Assembly: GCA_937915045.1 (NCBI GenBank)
Contig: CALDNM010000107.1
Coordinates: forward strand, 1 to 8,217
Direction: 5' to 3'
Origin: an uncultured Clostridia bacterium
GTDB taxonomy: Bacteria > Bacillota > Clostridia > Peptostreptococcales > Anaerovoracaceae
DNA length: 8,217 nucleotides
The notes beneath the pieces are model-generated. The model was not told the origin of the DNA and made no database searches. It was given only the letters and a program-made list of their open reading frames with translations. Numbering within the stretch: position 1 is the first letter of the stretch; every line of letters begins with the position of its first letter. The position numbers and the translations under genes are program-made. Of the stretch, positions 1 through 5,886 are shown piece after piece.

Positions 1-203
1 ATCTGCCCCTCAAAAAATCATTTGAAAGAGTGTCAAACCCGCAACCCCACTCGATTCAATGTAGAATTTTCATATATGCCAATTGTTCCATTGCAAACTA
101 GAATCAGAGTCTGATTTAATGATGTTCGCTTCCGCCCGCACAAAGCCAAAAGCGGAAGCGTTCATTTTAATATTGATAAGGAAGGCCCGCTCTCACGCGG
201 GCC
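1..203. other. left-edge non-coding stretch with inverted repeats
   Basis: I see no convincing gene here. Two plus-strand frames are open from the edge to about 99 and 114, but neither gives a recognisable protein. Either could be the tail of a gene cut by the window edge. Two clear inverted repeats are present. One pairs CGCTTCCGC (127-135) with GCGGAAGCG (152-160) around a 16-nt loop, and TTCATTTT follows it. The other pairs GGCCCGC (184-190) with GCGGGCC (197-203) around a 6-nt loop. The first could be a weak plus-strand terminator for a gene lying to the left. The second has no T tract. Confidence 0.35.
102..116. promoter_or_regulatory. 15-bp near-perfect palindrome, possible operator
   Basis: AATCAGA and TCTGATT flank a single central G, giving a 7-1-7 inverted repeat in AT-rich flanks. 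The loop is too short for an RNA hairpin without opening base pairs, so a dimeric protein-binding site is the more natural reading. No promoter elements next to it can be assigned with confidence. Confidence 0.25.
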
Positions 204-342
204 GATCGATATTAAGAGGAAGCTCTGCACGGCCATATGTCGGCTCAGTGCTGCCGAAGCAGAGCGATCGAGTTTTTTAGCGGAAGCTCTGCGCCGAGCA
301 CTCACTGACCCAGGGGCACGGCAGCAGAGCGATCGATTTTTT
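204..342 (+). repeat. two tandem 62-65 bp hairpin elements ending in T runs
   Basis: Two imperfect tandem units occupy 204-265 and 266-330. Each starts with GATCGA, continues into GGAAGCTCTGC and ends in GCAGAGC. A third GATCGA plus T6 lies at 331-342. In each unit GCTCTGC (222-228, 286-292) pairs exactly with GCAGAGC (259-265, 324-330) across a loop of about 30 nt that differs between units. GATCGA and a T6 tract follow each 3' arm (273-278, 337-342). The arms are conserved while the loops differ. The 6-7 nt between stem and T run is longer than in a usual intrinsic terminator, so a terminator role is possible but not certain. The unit could instead be a dispersed chromosomal repeat. Confidence 0.55.
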
Positions 343-350
343 CAACATAA

Positions 351-374
351 ACGGCGGTTCCGAAGAACCGCCGT
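351..374. terminator. perfect 10-bp hairpin with TTCG/CGAA loop
   Basis: ACGGCGGTTC (351-360) pairs perfectly with GAACCGCCGT (365-374) around CGAA. Read on the minus strand the loop is TTCG closed by a C-G pair, which is the very stable cUUCGg tetraloop. On the plus strand it is followed by CTGTGTGTGTTGTT, a mixed U-rich tail. On the minus strand TTATGTTG follows. Either way it fits a weak intrinsic terminator or an RNA end-protecting hairpin. The stem is certain and the function is inferred. Confidence 0.5.
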
Positions 375-476
375 CTGTGTGTGTTGTTGAGAGGATGAGA
401 TTTATTTTTTACAAGTATAAGATAACTCTTTAGCCTTAAAACAAACTTAAATAATTTATAAACTGCGAATTTATTT

Positions 477-501
477 CCCGCGCGGGTTTGGCGGATTTTT
501 T
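477..501 (+). terminator. weak terminator-like GC-rich inverted repeat with T6
   Basis: CCCGCGCGGG (477-486) is a perfect 10-bp palindrome. CCGC (478-481) can also pair with GCGG (491-494), which is followed by ATTTTTT (495-501). The arrangement resembles a short plus-strand terminator, but the 4-bp stem is weak and no plus-strand gene upstream needs it within the window. Confidence 0.2.
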
Positions 502-509
502 GATACAAT

Positions 510-537
510 AAAAAGCCGTCTCCTCGGTCGGGAAGAC
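510..537 (-). terminator. possible intrinsic terminator for the zinc-ribbon transcript
   Basis: Read on the minus strand, GTCTTC (complement of 532-537) pairs with GGAGAC (complement of 518-523, one G-U pair). GGC and then TTTTT (complement of 510-514) follow. It is the first hairpin with a T tract downstream of the minus-strand zinc-ribbon gene. If it works, the 32-bp repeat array is transcribed as that gene's 3' untranslated region. The stem is short. Confidence 0.3.
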
Positions 538-560
538 ACTTCAAAATTCCCAGTCATAGT

Positions 561-765
561 CTTGCATCCGTGCAGCATTGCGATTTCATTCTCTTGCAGC
601 CGCGCAGTCTTGCGATTTCATTCTCTTGCATCCGTGCAGCATTGCGATTTCATTCTCTTGCATCCGTGCAGCCTTGCGATTTCATTCTCTTGCATCCGCG
701 CAGCATTGCGATTTCATTCTCTTGCAGCCGCGCAGCCTTGCGATTTCATTCTCTTGCATCCGCGC
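561..765. repeat. 32-bp direct tandem repeat array, 6 full copies plus a 13-bp partial
   Basis: Full units start at 561, 593, 625, 657, 689 and 721, and a partial unit covers 753-765. Each starts CTTGCAKCCGYGCAG and ends TTGCGATTTCATTCT. Units 1 and 3 are identical. Variation is confined to a few positions. Odd units carry GCATTGCG and even units carry GYCTTGCG, so there is a 64-bp higher-order period. The plus strand has no stop codon in the unit, and 32 is not a multiple of 3, so all three plus frames stay open through the array. The resulting protein-like strings are artefacts. There are no spacers, so this is not a CRISPR array. It is best described as a VNTR-like minisatellite. Confidence 0.9.
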
Positions 766-774
766 CGGCATATA

Positions 775-981
775 TCAAATAAGTTTCGCGAACGGTTTTC
801 CGCAGCTTGCGCAGCGCGCGATGATCGTCCCTGTGCTCGTGTGCCCGAGCAGAATCACATTCGTGAGCTCAGCTCCGCAGTGCGGACATTTATTTCCAAA
901 AGCAGCGGGAACGCGTGAAACCGGCAGTCCATCTACCGATGTGATCGCGCCCGTGCCTGATTTTTTTGTATTTCCTTGCAT
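775..981 (-). CDS. small zinc-ribbon protein (68 aa)
   Basis: This short protein has two CxxC knuckles, CPHC at residues 32-35 and CASC at residues 57-60, each followed by G. The pattern is that of a treble-clef or zinc-ribbon fold binding one Zn2+. The first 30 residues are polar, low in complexity and probably disordered. There is no signal peptide or membrane segment, so it is probably cytoplasmic. The ATG is supported by AAAGGG on the minus strand (complement of 988-993) with 6 nt before the start. A TATAAT box (complement of 1036-1041) lies upstream. It is transcribed divergently from the acyltransferase operon, and the 32-bp array begins 10 bp past its stop. Zinc ribbons of this size serve as nucleic-acid or protein-binding modules. 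No specific function can be given. The paired CxxC motifs and the good ribosome binding site make a real gene likely. Confidence 0.65.
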   Translation of the reverse strand: MQGNTKKSGTGAITSVDGLPVSRVPAAFGNKCPHCGAELTNVILLGHTSTGTIIARCASCGKPFAKLI

Positions 982-1035
982 TTCGAACCCTTTCTAGGTG
1001 CATCCACCTCTCAGCATCCCTCTCATCGTTACTTG

Positions 1036-1041
1036 ATTATA
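1036..1041 (-). promoter_or_regulatory. -10 box for the zinc-ribbon gene
   Basis: The minus strand reads TATAAT here, about 55 nt upstream of the ATG at 981. CTGTTT sits 17 nt further upstream as a poor -35 match. The implied 5' leader contains a small hairpin, AGGTG-gatg-CACCT (complement of 996-1009), two bases before the AAAGGG ribosome binding site region. Confidence 0.45.
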
Positions 1042-1096
1042 CAACAAAAGAAACTTTAAAACAGGCCATTTCAGAGAATGACAAAAGTTTTATATT

Positions 1097-1123
1097 CTGC
1101 CCCGGCAGATAATGTAGTATAAT
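1097..1123 (+). promoter_or_regulatory. promoter of the acyltransferase operon with an inverted repeat
   Basis: A perfect TATAAT lies at 1118-1123, which would place the transcription start near 1130 and give a leader of about 40 nt. No good -35 hexamer is seen at 17 nt (TTCTGC). CTGCC (1097-1101) and GGCAG (1104-1108) form a short inverted repeat overlapping the -35 region, which could be a regulator site. A weak -35 with a palindrome over it would fit activator-dependent or repressed expression, but that is inference. Confidence 0.45.
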
Positions 1124-1168
1124 GCACAGTGTATTATGTTGTGTTACGTTGAACAATAGAGGAATATT

Positions 1169-2227
1169 TTGAAAAACGACCATAAATTCGACCTCGGCTG
1201 GATCAGCCGTTACAGAAGCGAACTGTTCGGGATCTCGATACTGAGCATCATGCTCTTCCACTTCACCGCCGACTTCGGCCACGCGGTCTCGCACGGTGTC
1301 ATCGACATCGCCGACTTCCCGATCAAATGCGGACTCATACTCGGTTACCTCCGCGTATTCGGAAGCATCGGAGTAGAAGTCTTCGTCTTCCTGTCGGGGA
1401 TGGGCCTTTACTACTCCTTCACCAAAGACGACCGCCTGGGGCGCTTTTACAAAAAACGATTCCAGCGGATACTCATCCCGTACATCATCGTCGGCGTCAT
1501 CTTCTGGATGATCAAAGACTTTTATTACAAAGGCGTGGATCCCGTCACATTCCTGAAGGACCTGACATTTTACTCGCTGCCGTCGCGCGGCGTCCATACG
1601 CTGTGGTTCATCGGCCTGATGCTCGGGCTCTACATCGTGTTCCCGGTCATTTTCAAAATGCTCGAAAGTAAAAAATACCGCACGCTGAACTTCGTTATTC
1701 TTCTTGCAGTAACGTATGGTTTTCCGGTGCTTCTCTACTTTGTGAATGCTGAGGTCGGTTCGAACTGTTCGATCGCTACCACGCGTATCCCGCTGTTCGT
1801 CATCGGCTGTTACATGGGGAGATATATAAAGGAAGGGCGAAAGATCCCGTGGCCGGCGGCCGTGATATTTGTGGCCGTGTCGTTCATGATGAAATATACG
1901 ATCATGAACTTTGCCACGCCGCCGTTCTTCGGCAGATATTTCAGCGGCATCTACTCGCTCGGACTCGTTGTCACCGTGATCACGCTGCTCCATCTTATCA
2001 GGAACTGGAACTGGCTGAACGCCGTGCTGAGGTGGTTCGGGAAATATTCACTTGAGATATACCTGACGCATGTCTCTCTGCGCAACCTGATGAAGGCGGC
2101 CGGATTCCACGCGTACAGGATGAGTCAGTACGGGATCATGCTCATCATCGCGGTCATACTCGCGGTCGGACTGAGCAAGCTTACTGACGTCATTGAAGGA
2201 AAAAAGCGGAAAGGGAGGATGAAATGA
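1169..2227 (+). CDS. membrane acyltransferase 3 family protein (copy A)
   Basis: This 352-residue polytopic membrane protein belongs to the acyltransferase 3 family (OafA/OatA-type, PF01757). Such enzymes move acyl groups, often acetyl, across the membrane onto sugars or other surface-polymer hydroxyls. Family hallmarks are an N-terminal helix ending in the conserved His (MLFHF, His31), GSIGVEVFVFLSG at 65-77 followed by a basic loop, TRIPLFVIGCYMGRYIKEG at 205-223, and WFGKYSLEIYLTH at 289-301. There are about ten hydrophobic segments. The length is normal for an enzyme without a fused extracytoplasmic SGNH domain. The start is TTG, supported by AGAGGA (1158-1163) 5 nt upstream and by alignment with copy B. 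It overlaps the next gene by ATGA, so translation is probably coupled. Its paralogue lies one gene downstream. The acyl donor and acceptor cannot be read from the sequence. Confidence 0.92.
   Translation: MKNDHKFDLGWISRYRSELFGISILSIMLFHFTADFGHAVSHGVIDIADFPIKCGLILGYLRVFGSIGVEVFVFLSGMGLYYSFTKDDRLGRFYKKRFQRILIPYIIVGVIFWMIKDFYYKGVDPVTFLKDLTFYSLPSRGVHTLWFIGLMLGLYIVFPVIFKMLESKKYRTLNFVILLAVTYGFPVLLYFVNAEVGSNCSIATTRIPLFVIGCYMGRYIKEGRKIPWPAAVIFVAVSFMMKYTIMNFATPPFFGRYFSGIYSLGLVVTVITLLHLIRNWNWLNAVLRWFGKYSLEIYLTHVSLRNLMKAAGFHAYRMSQYGIMLIIAVILAVGLSKLTDVIEGKKRKGRMK
2213..2227 (+). promoter_or_regulatory. internal ribosome binding site and ATGA coupling junction
   Basis: GGGAGG (2213-2218) lies 5 nt before the ATG at 2224. 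The TGA of the upstream acyltransferase occupies 2225-2227, so stop and start share two bases. This points to translational coupling and roughly matched synthesis of the two proteins. Confidence 0.8.
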
Positions 2228-3711
2228 GCATCAAAGCAGTCATAAAACATGTCAACGAGATCGGCGTCAAGGAGACGCTCGACATACATAAACAGAGAAA
2301 AGAAAACAGGAGTCTGCCGCCAACGCCGCCTGGGATGTCTTCCGCGGAGAAAAAGGATTTCAAGGATCTGAAAGAAGCGGCGGCCTTCCAGGCGGCGCTC
2401 GAACAGCAAAAACTCGCCGAGCAGTCGGACACCGACAGACCGATCCTCGACCTCCAGGCAGCATTACTGCAGCAGATGACACTGCTCGCCGATCAAGAAA
2501 CTATCACGCTGCTGACGGACGAACTCCTGAAGCTCGAGGACGAGAACGAGACTTACAAGCACAGACTGAAGAACCTCTATATAAAAGAATTACTGCCGAA
2601 GATGTATAAGCTCTACGCGTCGCAGCCTGTCGAGGACAAAGTCGTCTTCATGCAGCCGCGCAATGGGCTGAACCAAAGCTGCCGTTACTGCTTCAACAAA
2701 TTGAAGGAGCAGGGAAAGTACGAGGTCAAGCTGTGTGAACTCAAAAGAGGAAAAGTCCCGACCGTTATGTATTACAGCAACGCGCTCGAGTTCATCCGCG
2801 AGATGGCGACAGCGAAGGCTGTCTTCGTCCACGAGTCGAACGATCTGCTCGGCTATGTCGATATCAGACCGGAGACCAAGGTGGTGCAGCTGTGGCACGG
2901 GTGCGGGGTCATCAAGAGCATCGGCATGAGCAATGCCGGGAAGCCGGATTTCAAAACGCTCGAGGAGTACAGGGAATTTCCGGAGTACAACAAGTACGAT
3001 ATCGTGACGATCGCGAGCGAGGCGTTCAGGTGGATCTTCGAGGAATTCATGGGTCTTGAAAAAGGCGATCCAGTGATACAGCCGATCGGTGTCAGCAGGA
3101 CGGACGAATTTTTCGACGAGGAATACATCGAAAATTGTTTCGCGAAGCTGCGCGAAAATGTGCCGCAGTCTGAGGGCAAGAAGATCATACTTTACGCTCC
3201 GACTTACCGCGGGGTCGATCCGGACAGGGTCGCGCCGGACGCGCTCGATATCGAAAAGTTCGCGGACGCGCTTTCTGACGATTACATCTTGATCATCAAG
3301 CAGCACCAGACCGCGAAGGATCTGCCGGAGATACCGGAGAAATACCGCGACAAGTTCGCGTTCGATATGACCCGCGGCCGCGGCATGAATATCAACGAGC
3401 TCATGACCGTATCCGACATCTGCATTTCGGATTACTCGTCCGTCGTCTACGAGTTCGCTCTCTTCGAGCGGCCGATAATTTTCTTCACGTTCGACATCGA
3501 CAAGTACAGCGGCGAGCGCGGGCTGTATTACTCGTACGAGGAACTCGCTGAGGGCGGCCCGATGTTCACGACCAACGACGAGATGATCGACTACATCAAA
3601 AACATCGACACGCGATTCGACAAAGAAAAAGTCAAGCGTTACAAAGAAAAATACATGAGCGCCTGCGACGGTCACGCGACCGAACGGATAATAAAATTTA
3701 TCGAGGGATAA
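2224..3711 (+). CDS. CDP-glycerol glycerophosphotransferase family protein (TagB/TagF-like)
   Basis: This 495-residue protein is of the PF04464 family, which transfers sn-glycerol-3-phosphate from CDP-glycerol to a polymer or linkage unit, releasing CMP, at the inner face of the membrane. Residues from about 135 to the end cover the whole catalytic domain. Visible motifs are VQLWHG (221-226), GVSRTDEFF (289-297), YAPTYRG (324-330), KQHQ (359-362), ISDYSSVVYEFA (401-412) and ERGLYY (431-436). His225 and His361 sit in motifs corresponding to the two histidines shown to be critical in TagF-like enzymes. Residues 40-120 are charged and helical, likely a coiled coil, and unlike the catalytic core. 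The protein is longer than TagB-type enzymes and shorter than long TagF polymerases. No signal peptide is present. The context, between two acyltransferases, favours making or decorating a glycerol-phosphate surface polymer. Whether it primes, polymerises or adds a single side group is not decided. Confidence 0.93.
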   Translation: MSIKAVIKHVNEIGVKETLDIHKQRKENRSLPPTPPGMSSAEKKDFKDLKEAAAFQAALEQQKLAEQSDTDRPILDLQAALLQQMTLLADQETITLLTDELLKLEDENETYKHRLKNLYIKELLPKMYKLYASQPVEDKVVFMQPRNGLNQSCRYCFNKLKEQGKYEVKLCELKRGKVPTVMYYSNALEFIREMATAKAVFVHESNDLLGYVDIRPETKVVQLWHGCGVIKSIGMSNAGKPDFKTLEEYREFPEYNKYDIVTIASEAFRWIFEEFMGLEKGDPVIQPIGVSRTDEFFDEEYIENCFAKLRENVPQSEGKKIILYAPTYRGVDPDRVAPDALDIEKFADALSDDYILIIKQHQTAKDLPEIPEKYRDKFAFDMTRGRGMNINELMTVSDICISDYSSVVYEFALFERPIIFFTFDIDKYSGERGLYYSYEELAEGGPMFTTNDEMIDYIKNIDTRFDKEKVKRYKEKYMSACDGHATERIIKFIEG

Positions 3712-3717
3712 ATCGTT

Positions 3718-4791
3718 TTGGAGAGCGAGAGATTTTCAAATAAAAAACACGGCTTCGAGCTTGGGTGGATCAGCAAATACCGAAATGAGCTGTTCGGTCT
3801 TTCGATACTTTCGATCATGCTCTTCCACTTCAGCGAGGACTACGCCGGAGCCTTCGCGCGCGGCATCGTCGGTCTCATCGGATCGTCACTGAAGTCCACG
3901 CTCGTGCTGGGTTACTACAATATTTTCGGCAGCATCGGCGTCGAAGTCTTCATCTTCCTCTCGGGGATGGGGCTGTATTACTCGTTCACGAAAAACCCGC
4001 GGATCGGCGCGTTCTACGGGCGCCGCTTCAAACGGATCCTGATCCCTTACCTCATCGTCGCCGTCCCGTTCTGGCTCATCAAAGATCTTTATTTCGGCCA
4101 CACCGGCATCGTCACCCTCCTGCAGGACCTGACGTTCTGGTCGCTGTTTTCACGAGGCGTACGCACCATATGGTTCATAGGCCTGATGCTCGGGCTCTAC
4201 CTCGTCTTCCCGCTGATTTACAAAATGCTCGACAGCCGGCGTTTTCGCATGCTGAATTTCGTCATCCTGATCGCCGTCACTTACTGCGGTCCGGTCCTCC
4301 TCTACTTCGCCGCCCCCGCGCTCGTCGCGAACTCCGCGATCGCCCTCACCCGCATCCCGCTCTTTGTGATCGGCTGCTGGATGGGCCGCTATATAAAGGA
4401 AGGCCGCTCACTCAGTCTGCCCGTCATTTCCATTCTGACCGGCGCCGCGTTCGCGATGAAAATCGCAGTAACTCTTCTCGATGTCCCTTCGGCGCTCGTC
4501 CGTTATGTGAACGGCATGTACGCGCTTGGGCTGATCGTCGTCCTGACCGTGCTTCTCCATCTCATCCGTGGCAGTAATGTTTTCAATTCTGTCCTTCGCT
4601 GGTTCGGCAAGTATTCGCTCGAGATCTATCTGACCCATGTGACTTTGCGGAACTTAATGAAAGAGGCCGGCTTCGACGCCTACCGGATCAGCCGGTTCGC
4701 CGTCATGCTCGTCATCGCTGTCGTCCTCGCCGTCGGCGTCAGCCGGCTCACCGGAGTGATCGAGCGCAGAGACAGGCGCGGAAATAGATAA
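3718..4791 (+). CDS. membrane acyltransferase 3 family protein (copy B)
   Basis: This 357-residue acyltransferase 3 protein is a clear paralogue of copy A, with well over half the residues identical by eye and few gaps. The conserved stretches include ELFGxSILSIMLFHF (His37), GSIGVEVFIFLSGMGLYYSF (71-90), TRIPLFVIGC (211-220) and RWFGKYSLEIYLTH (294-307). The most divergent parts are residues 38-65, between the first two helices, and 231-262. Substrate or partner specificity may therefore differ there. The start is TTG, with GAGGGA (3703-3708) 9 nt upstream, inside the end of the transferase gene. It follows that gene after 6 nt and no promoter or terminator lies between. No strong hairpin terminator follows its stop, so readthrough toward the secreted-protein gene is possible. 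Its C-terminal tail is strongly basic, fitting a cytoplasmic end. Confidence 0.92.
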   Translation: MESERFSNKKHGFELGWISKYRNELFGLSILSIMLFHFSEDYAGAFARGIVGLIGSSLKSTLVLGYYNIFGSIGVEVFIFLSGMGLYYSFTKNPRIGAFYGRRFKRILIPYLIVAVPFWLIKDLYFGHTGIVTLLQDLTFWSLFSRGVRTIWFIGLMLGLYLVFPLIYKMLDSRRFRMLNFVILIAVTYCGPVLLYFAAPALVANSAIALTRIPLFVIGCWMGRYIKEGRSLSLPVISILTGAAFAMKIAVTLLDVPSALVRYVNGMYALGLIVVLTVLLHLIRGSNVFNSVLRWFGKYSLEIYLTHVTLRNLMKEAGFDAYRISRFAVMLVIAVVLAVGVSRLTGVIERRDRRGNR

Positions 4792-4859
4792 AACAACTCA
4801 GCTATATGGACTTCTGGTTCAGTAATACTCAAAAAAACATAAATAAACTGAATACTATC

Positions 4860-4890
4860 TTGTATACTGCCCCCTCATTTCGTGTATAAT
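4860..4890 (+). promoter_or_regulatory. promoter of the first secreted-protein gene
   Basis: A perfect TATAAT lies at 4885-4890 in the context GTGTATAATAT. TTGTAT at 4860-4865 is a possible -35, but the 19-nt spacer is long. The second secreted-protein gene has the identical GTGTATAATAT 11-mer at 5961-5971. The leader from here to the ATG at 4938 is about 40 nt. Confidence 0.5.
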
Positions 4891-4937
4891 ATCAAAAACA
4901 ACAATCGGTAAAGCAAATTCACTGATAGGAGGACGAT

Positions 4938-5399
4938 ATGAAAACGAATGCAAGGGGCAGCGAAATGAAGACATTTCTTGCTGTTTTTTTTTCGGTGATG
5001 CTGACATTCACCATGATGCCGGTACTGCCATTTATGACGGGAGACGTGCACGCGGTAACGTCTTTAACGAATCTTAACACAAATACATTTGATGTTTATG
5101 ATGGCGACGTGACCATTGCGAATGACGAGTCTGACAATGGAAAGATTAAAGTCTCATATGGCCGTTCACTTTATAAGGATAATATTGATTCAAAGACTCA
5201 AACTATAACGCTGACAACTTCCATGAAAGCTGGTACAGAGCACTCCGTCAGTGTAACGACAAAGAATAGTGTGAATATAATTCTGAAGGATCTTTTTACA
5301 AATGTCATTGCTAAATCTGACGGTTGCGCATTCAGCATATCAAATGGTACAAACCTTTCAAGGCTAAAGGCGCGTCTTACTACAAGATATATAAAGTAA
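4938..5399 (+). CDS. truncated secreted surface protein, N-terminal part (twin 1)
   Basis: This 153-residue product begins with a signal peptide. It has a basic start (MKTNARGSEMK), a hydrophobic core around residues 11-32 containing FTMMP, and a likely signal peptidase I site after VHA (residue 39). Residues 40 to about 140 are Thr/Asn/Asp-rich with alternating beta-type segments, such as NIILKDLF and CAFSISNGTNLS. These resemble beta-helix or carbohydrate-binding surface modules, but I cannot name a family. From about residue 141 the chain reads a fibronectin III gene segment in the wrong frame (the last 12 or so residues) and stops. AGGAGG (4927-4932) lies 5 nt before the ATG. An internal ATG at 4965 is also possible, but the preceding basic residues are shared with twin 2. 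It is probably a disrupted gene whose remainder is at 5321-5872. The opening is genuine, because the leader is conserved in twin 2. Confidence 0.7.
   Translation: MKTNARGSEMKTFLAVFFSVMLTFTMMPVLPFMTGDVHAVTSLTNLNTNTFDVYDGDVTIANDESDNGKIKVSYGRSLYKDNIDSKTQTITLTTSMKAGTEHSVSVTTKNSVNIILKDLFTNVIAKSDGCAFSISNGTNLSRLKARLTTRYIK
4965..5057 (+). repeat. direct repeat of the signal-peptide coding segment, copy 1
   Basis: These 93 bp match 6043-6135 except at about 10 positions, with no gap. Eight of the ten changes are synonymous, so the encoded signal peptide is nearly invariant. The two copies lie 1078 bp apart in the same orientation. Confidence 0.9.
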
Positions 5400-5872
5400 C
5401 GAAGAAGTCCGGGACATCCGCGAAGTCGAACAGTTACAAATACATCGGCAAAACTACGGGAACAAGCTTCACAGCAAAGAGCCTCAAAGCAGGCACGACT
5501 TACTCCTTCAAGGTGAAGGCCGTGAACTCAGCGGGAAACAGCAAACTGTCGAAGATCGTTACTTCAAAGACGAAGAAGTCAAGCGGAGCGGTAAATGGAT
5601 CGGTCGGTTTCACGCTTAGCAACATCAGCGGCAATAATGTGAAAGTGCACTGGAGCAAGGTCAGCGGCGCGGCGAAGTATCAGGTCGCGAGCTGCAGGGC
5701 CGGCGCGAAGATGAAGACGAAGTGGACGGGCACGAACAGCCTTTGCACTTACACGAGCACGAACCTCACAAAGGGGAAAACATATAAATATAAGATGCGT
5801 TACTGCAAAACATCAAACGGCAAGAACGTATGGAGCAAATGGTCTGCTGTAAAGACCATAAAGGTAAAATAG
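5321..5872 (+). pseudogene. out-of-frame fibronectin type III remainder of twin 1
   Basis: This frame is open from just after a TGA at 5318-5320 to the TAG ending at 5872. Recognisable homology starts at about 5360 (KAKGASYYKIYK), in the middle of a first Fn3 module that lacks its opening strand. It continues through GTTYSFKVKAVNSAGNSKLS, a typical Fn3 end. A second Fn3 module follows (VKVHWSKVSGAAKYQV to the end, KTIKVK). It has no ribosome binding site and no credible start of its own. TTG at 5324 is merely the first permitted codon. It lies in the -1 frame relative to the gene upstream. The most economical reading is a deletion or recombination that fused an N-terminal module out of frame to an Fn3 tail. 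A sequencing indel alone is less likely, because the opening part of the Fn3 module is missing. Lys/Ser/Thr-rich Fn3 tails are usual in clostridial secreted proteins. Confidence 0.75.
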
Positions 5873-5886
5873 TTTAATATCGTCCT

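Noticed and set aside
1..114. Tail of an upstream gene, possibly a transposase, or an insertion-sequence end at the left edge
   Set aside because: Two frames are open but neither gives a recognisable motif, and no terminal inverted repeat can be shown within the window.
302..544. 80-codon minus-strand open frame across the hairpin region
   Set aside because: It runs through several inverted repeats and a T-rich terminator-like site, lacks a ribosome binding site and resembles no protein.
561..765. CRISPR array
   Set aside because: The 32-bp units are directly contiguous with no unique spacers, and no cas gene is present.
562..997. Three overlapping plus-strand open frames of 70-139 codons with repeated 'FHSLA', 'CDFILL' and 'AISFSC' strings
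   Set aside because: They are the same 32-bp repeat read in its three stop-free frames. None has a ribosome binding site, and the part beyond the array is antisense to the zinc-ribbon gene.
1037..1993. 318-codon minus-strand open frame opposite the first acyltransferase
   Set aside because: It is an antisense shadow of a strongly supported membrane protein gene. Its composition (Asp, Glu, His, Arg-rich) is what codons of a hydrophobic GC-rich gene give when read backward.
2590..3675. 361-codon minus-strand open frame opposite the CDP-glycerol transferase
   Set aside because: The plus strand carries all family motifs in frame. The minus frame has no recognisable domain, and its length follows from base composition.
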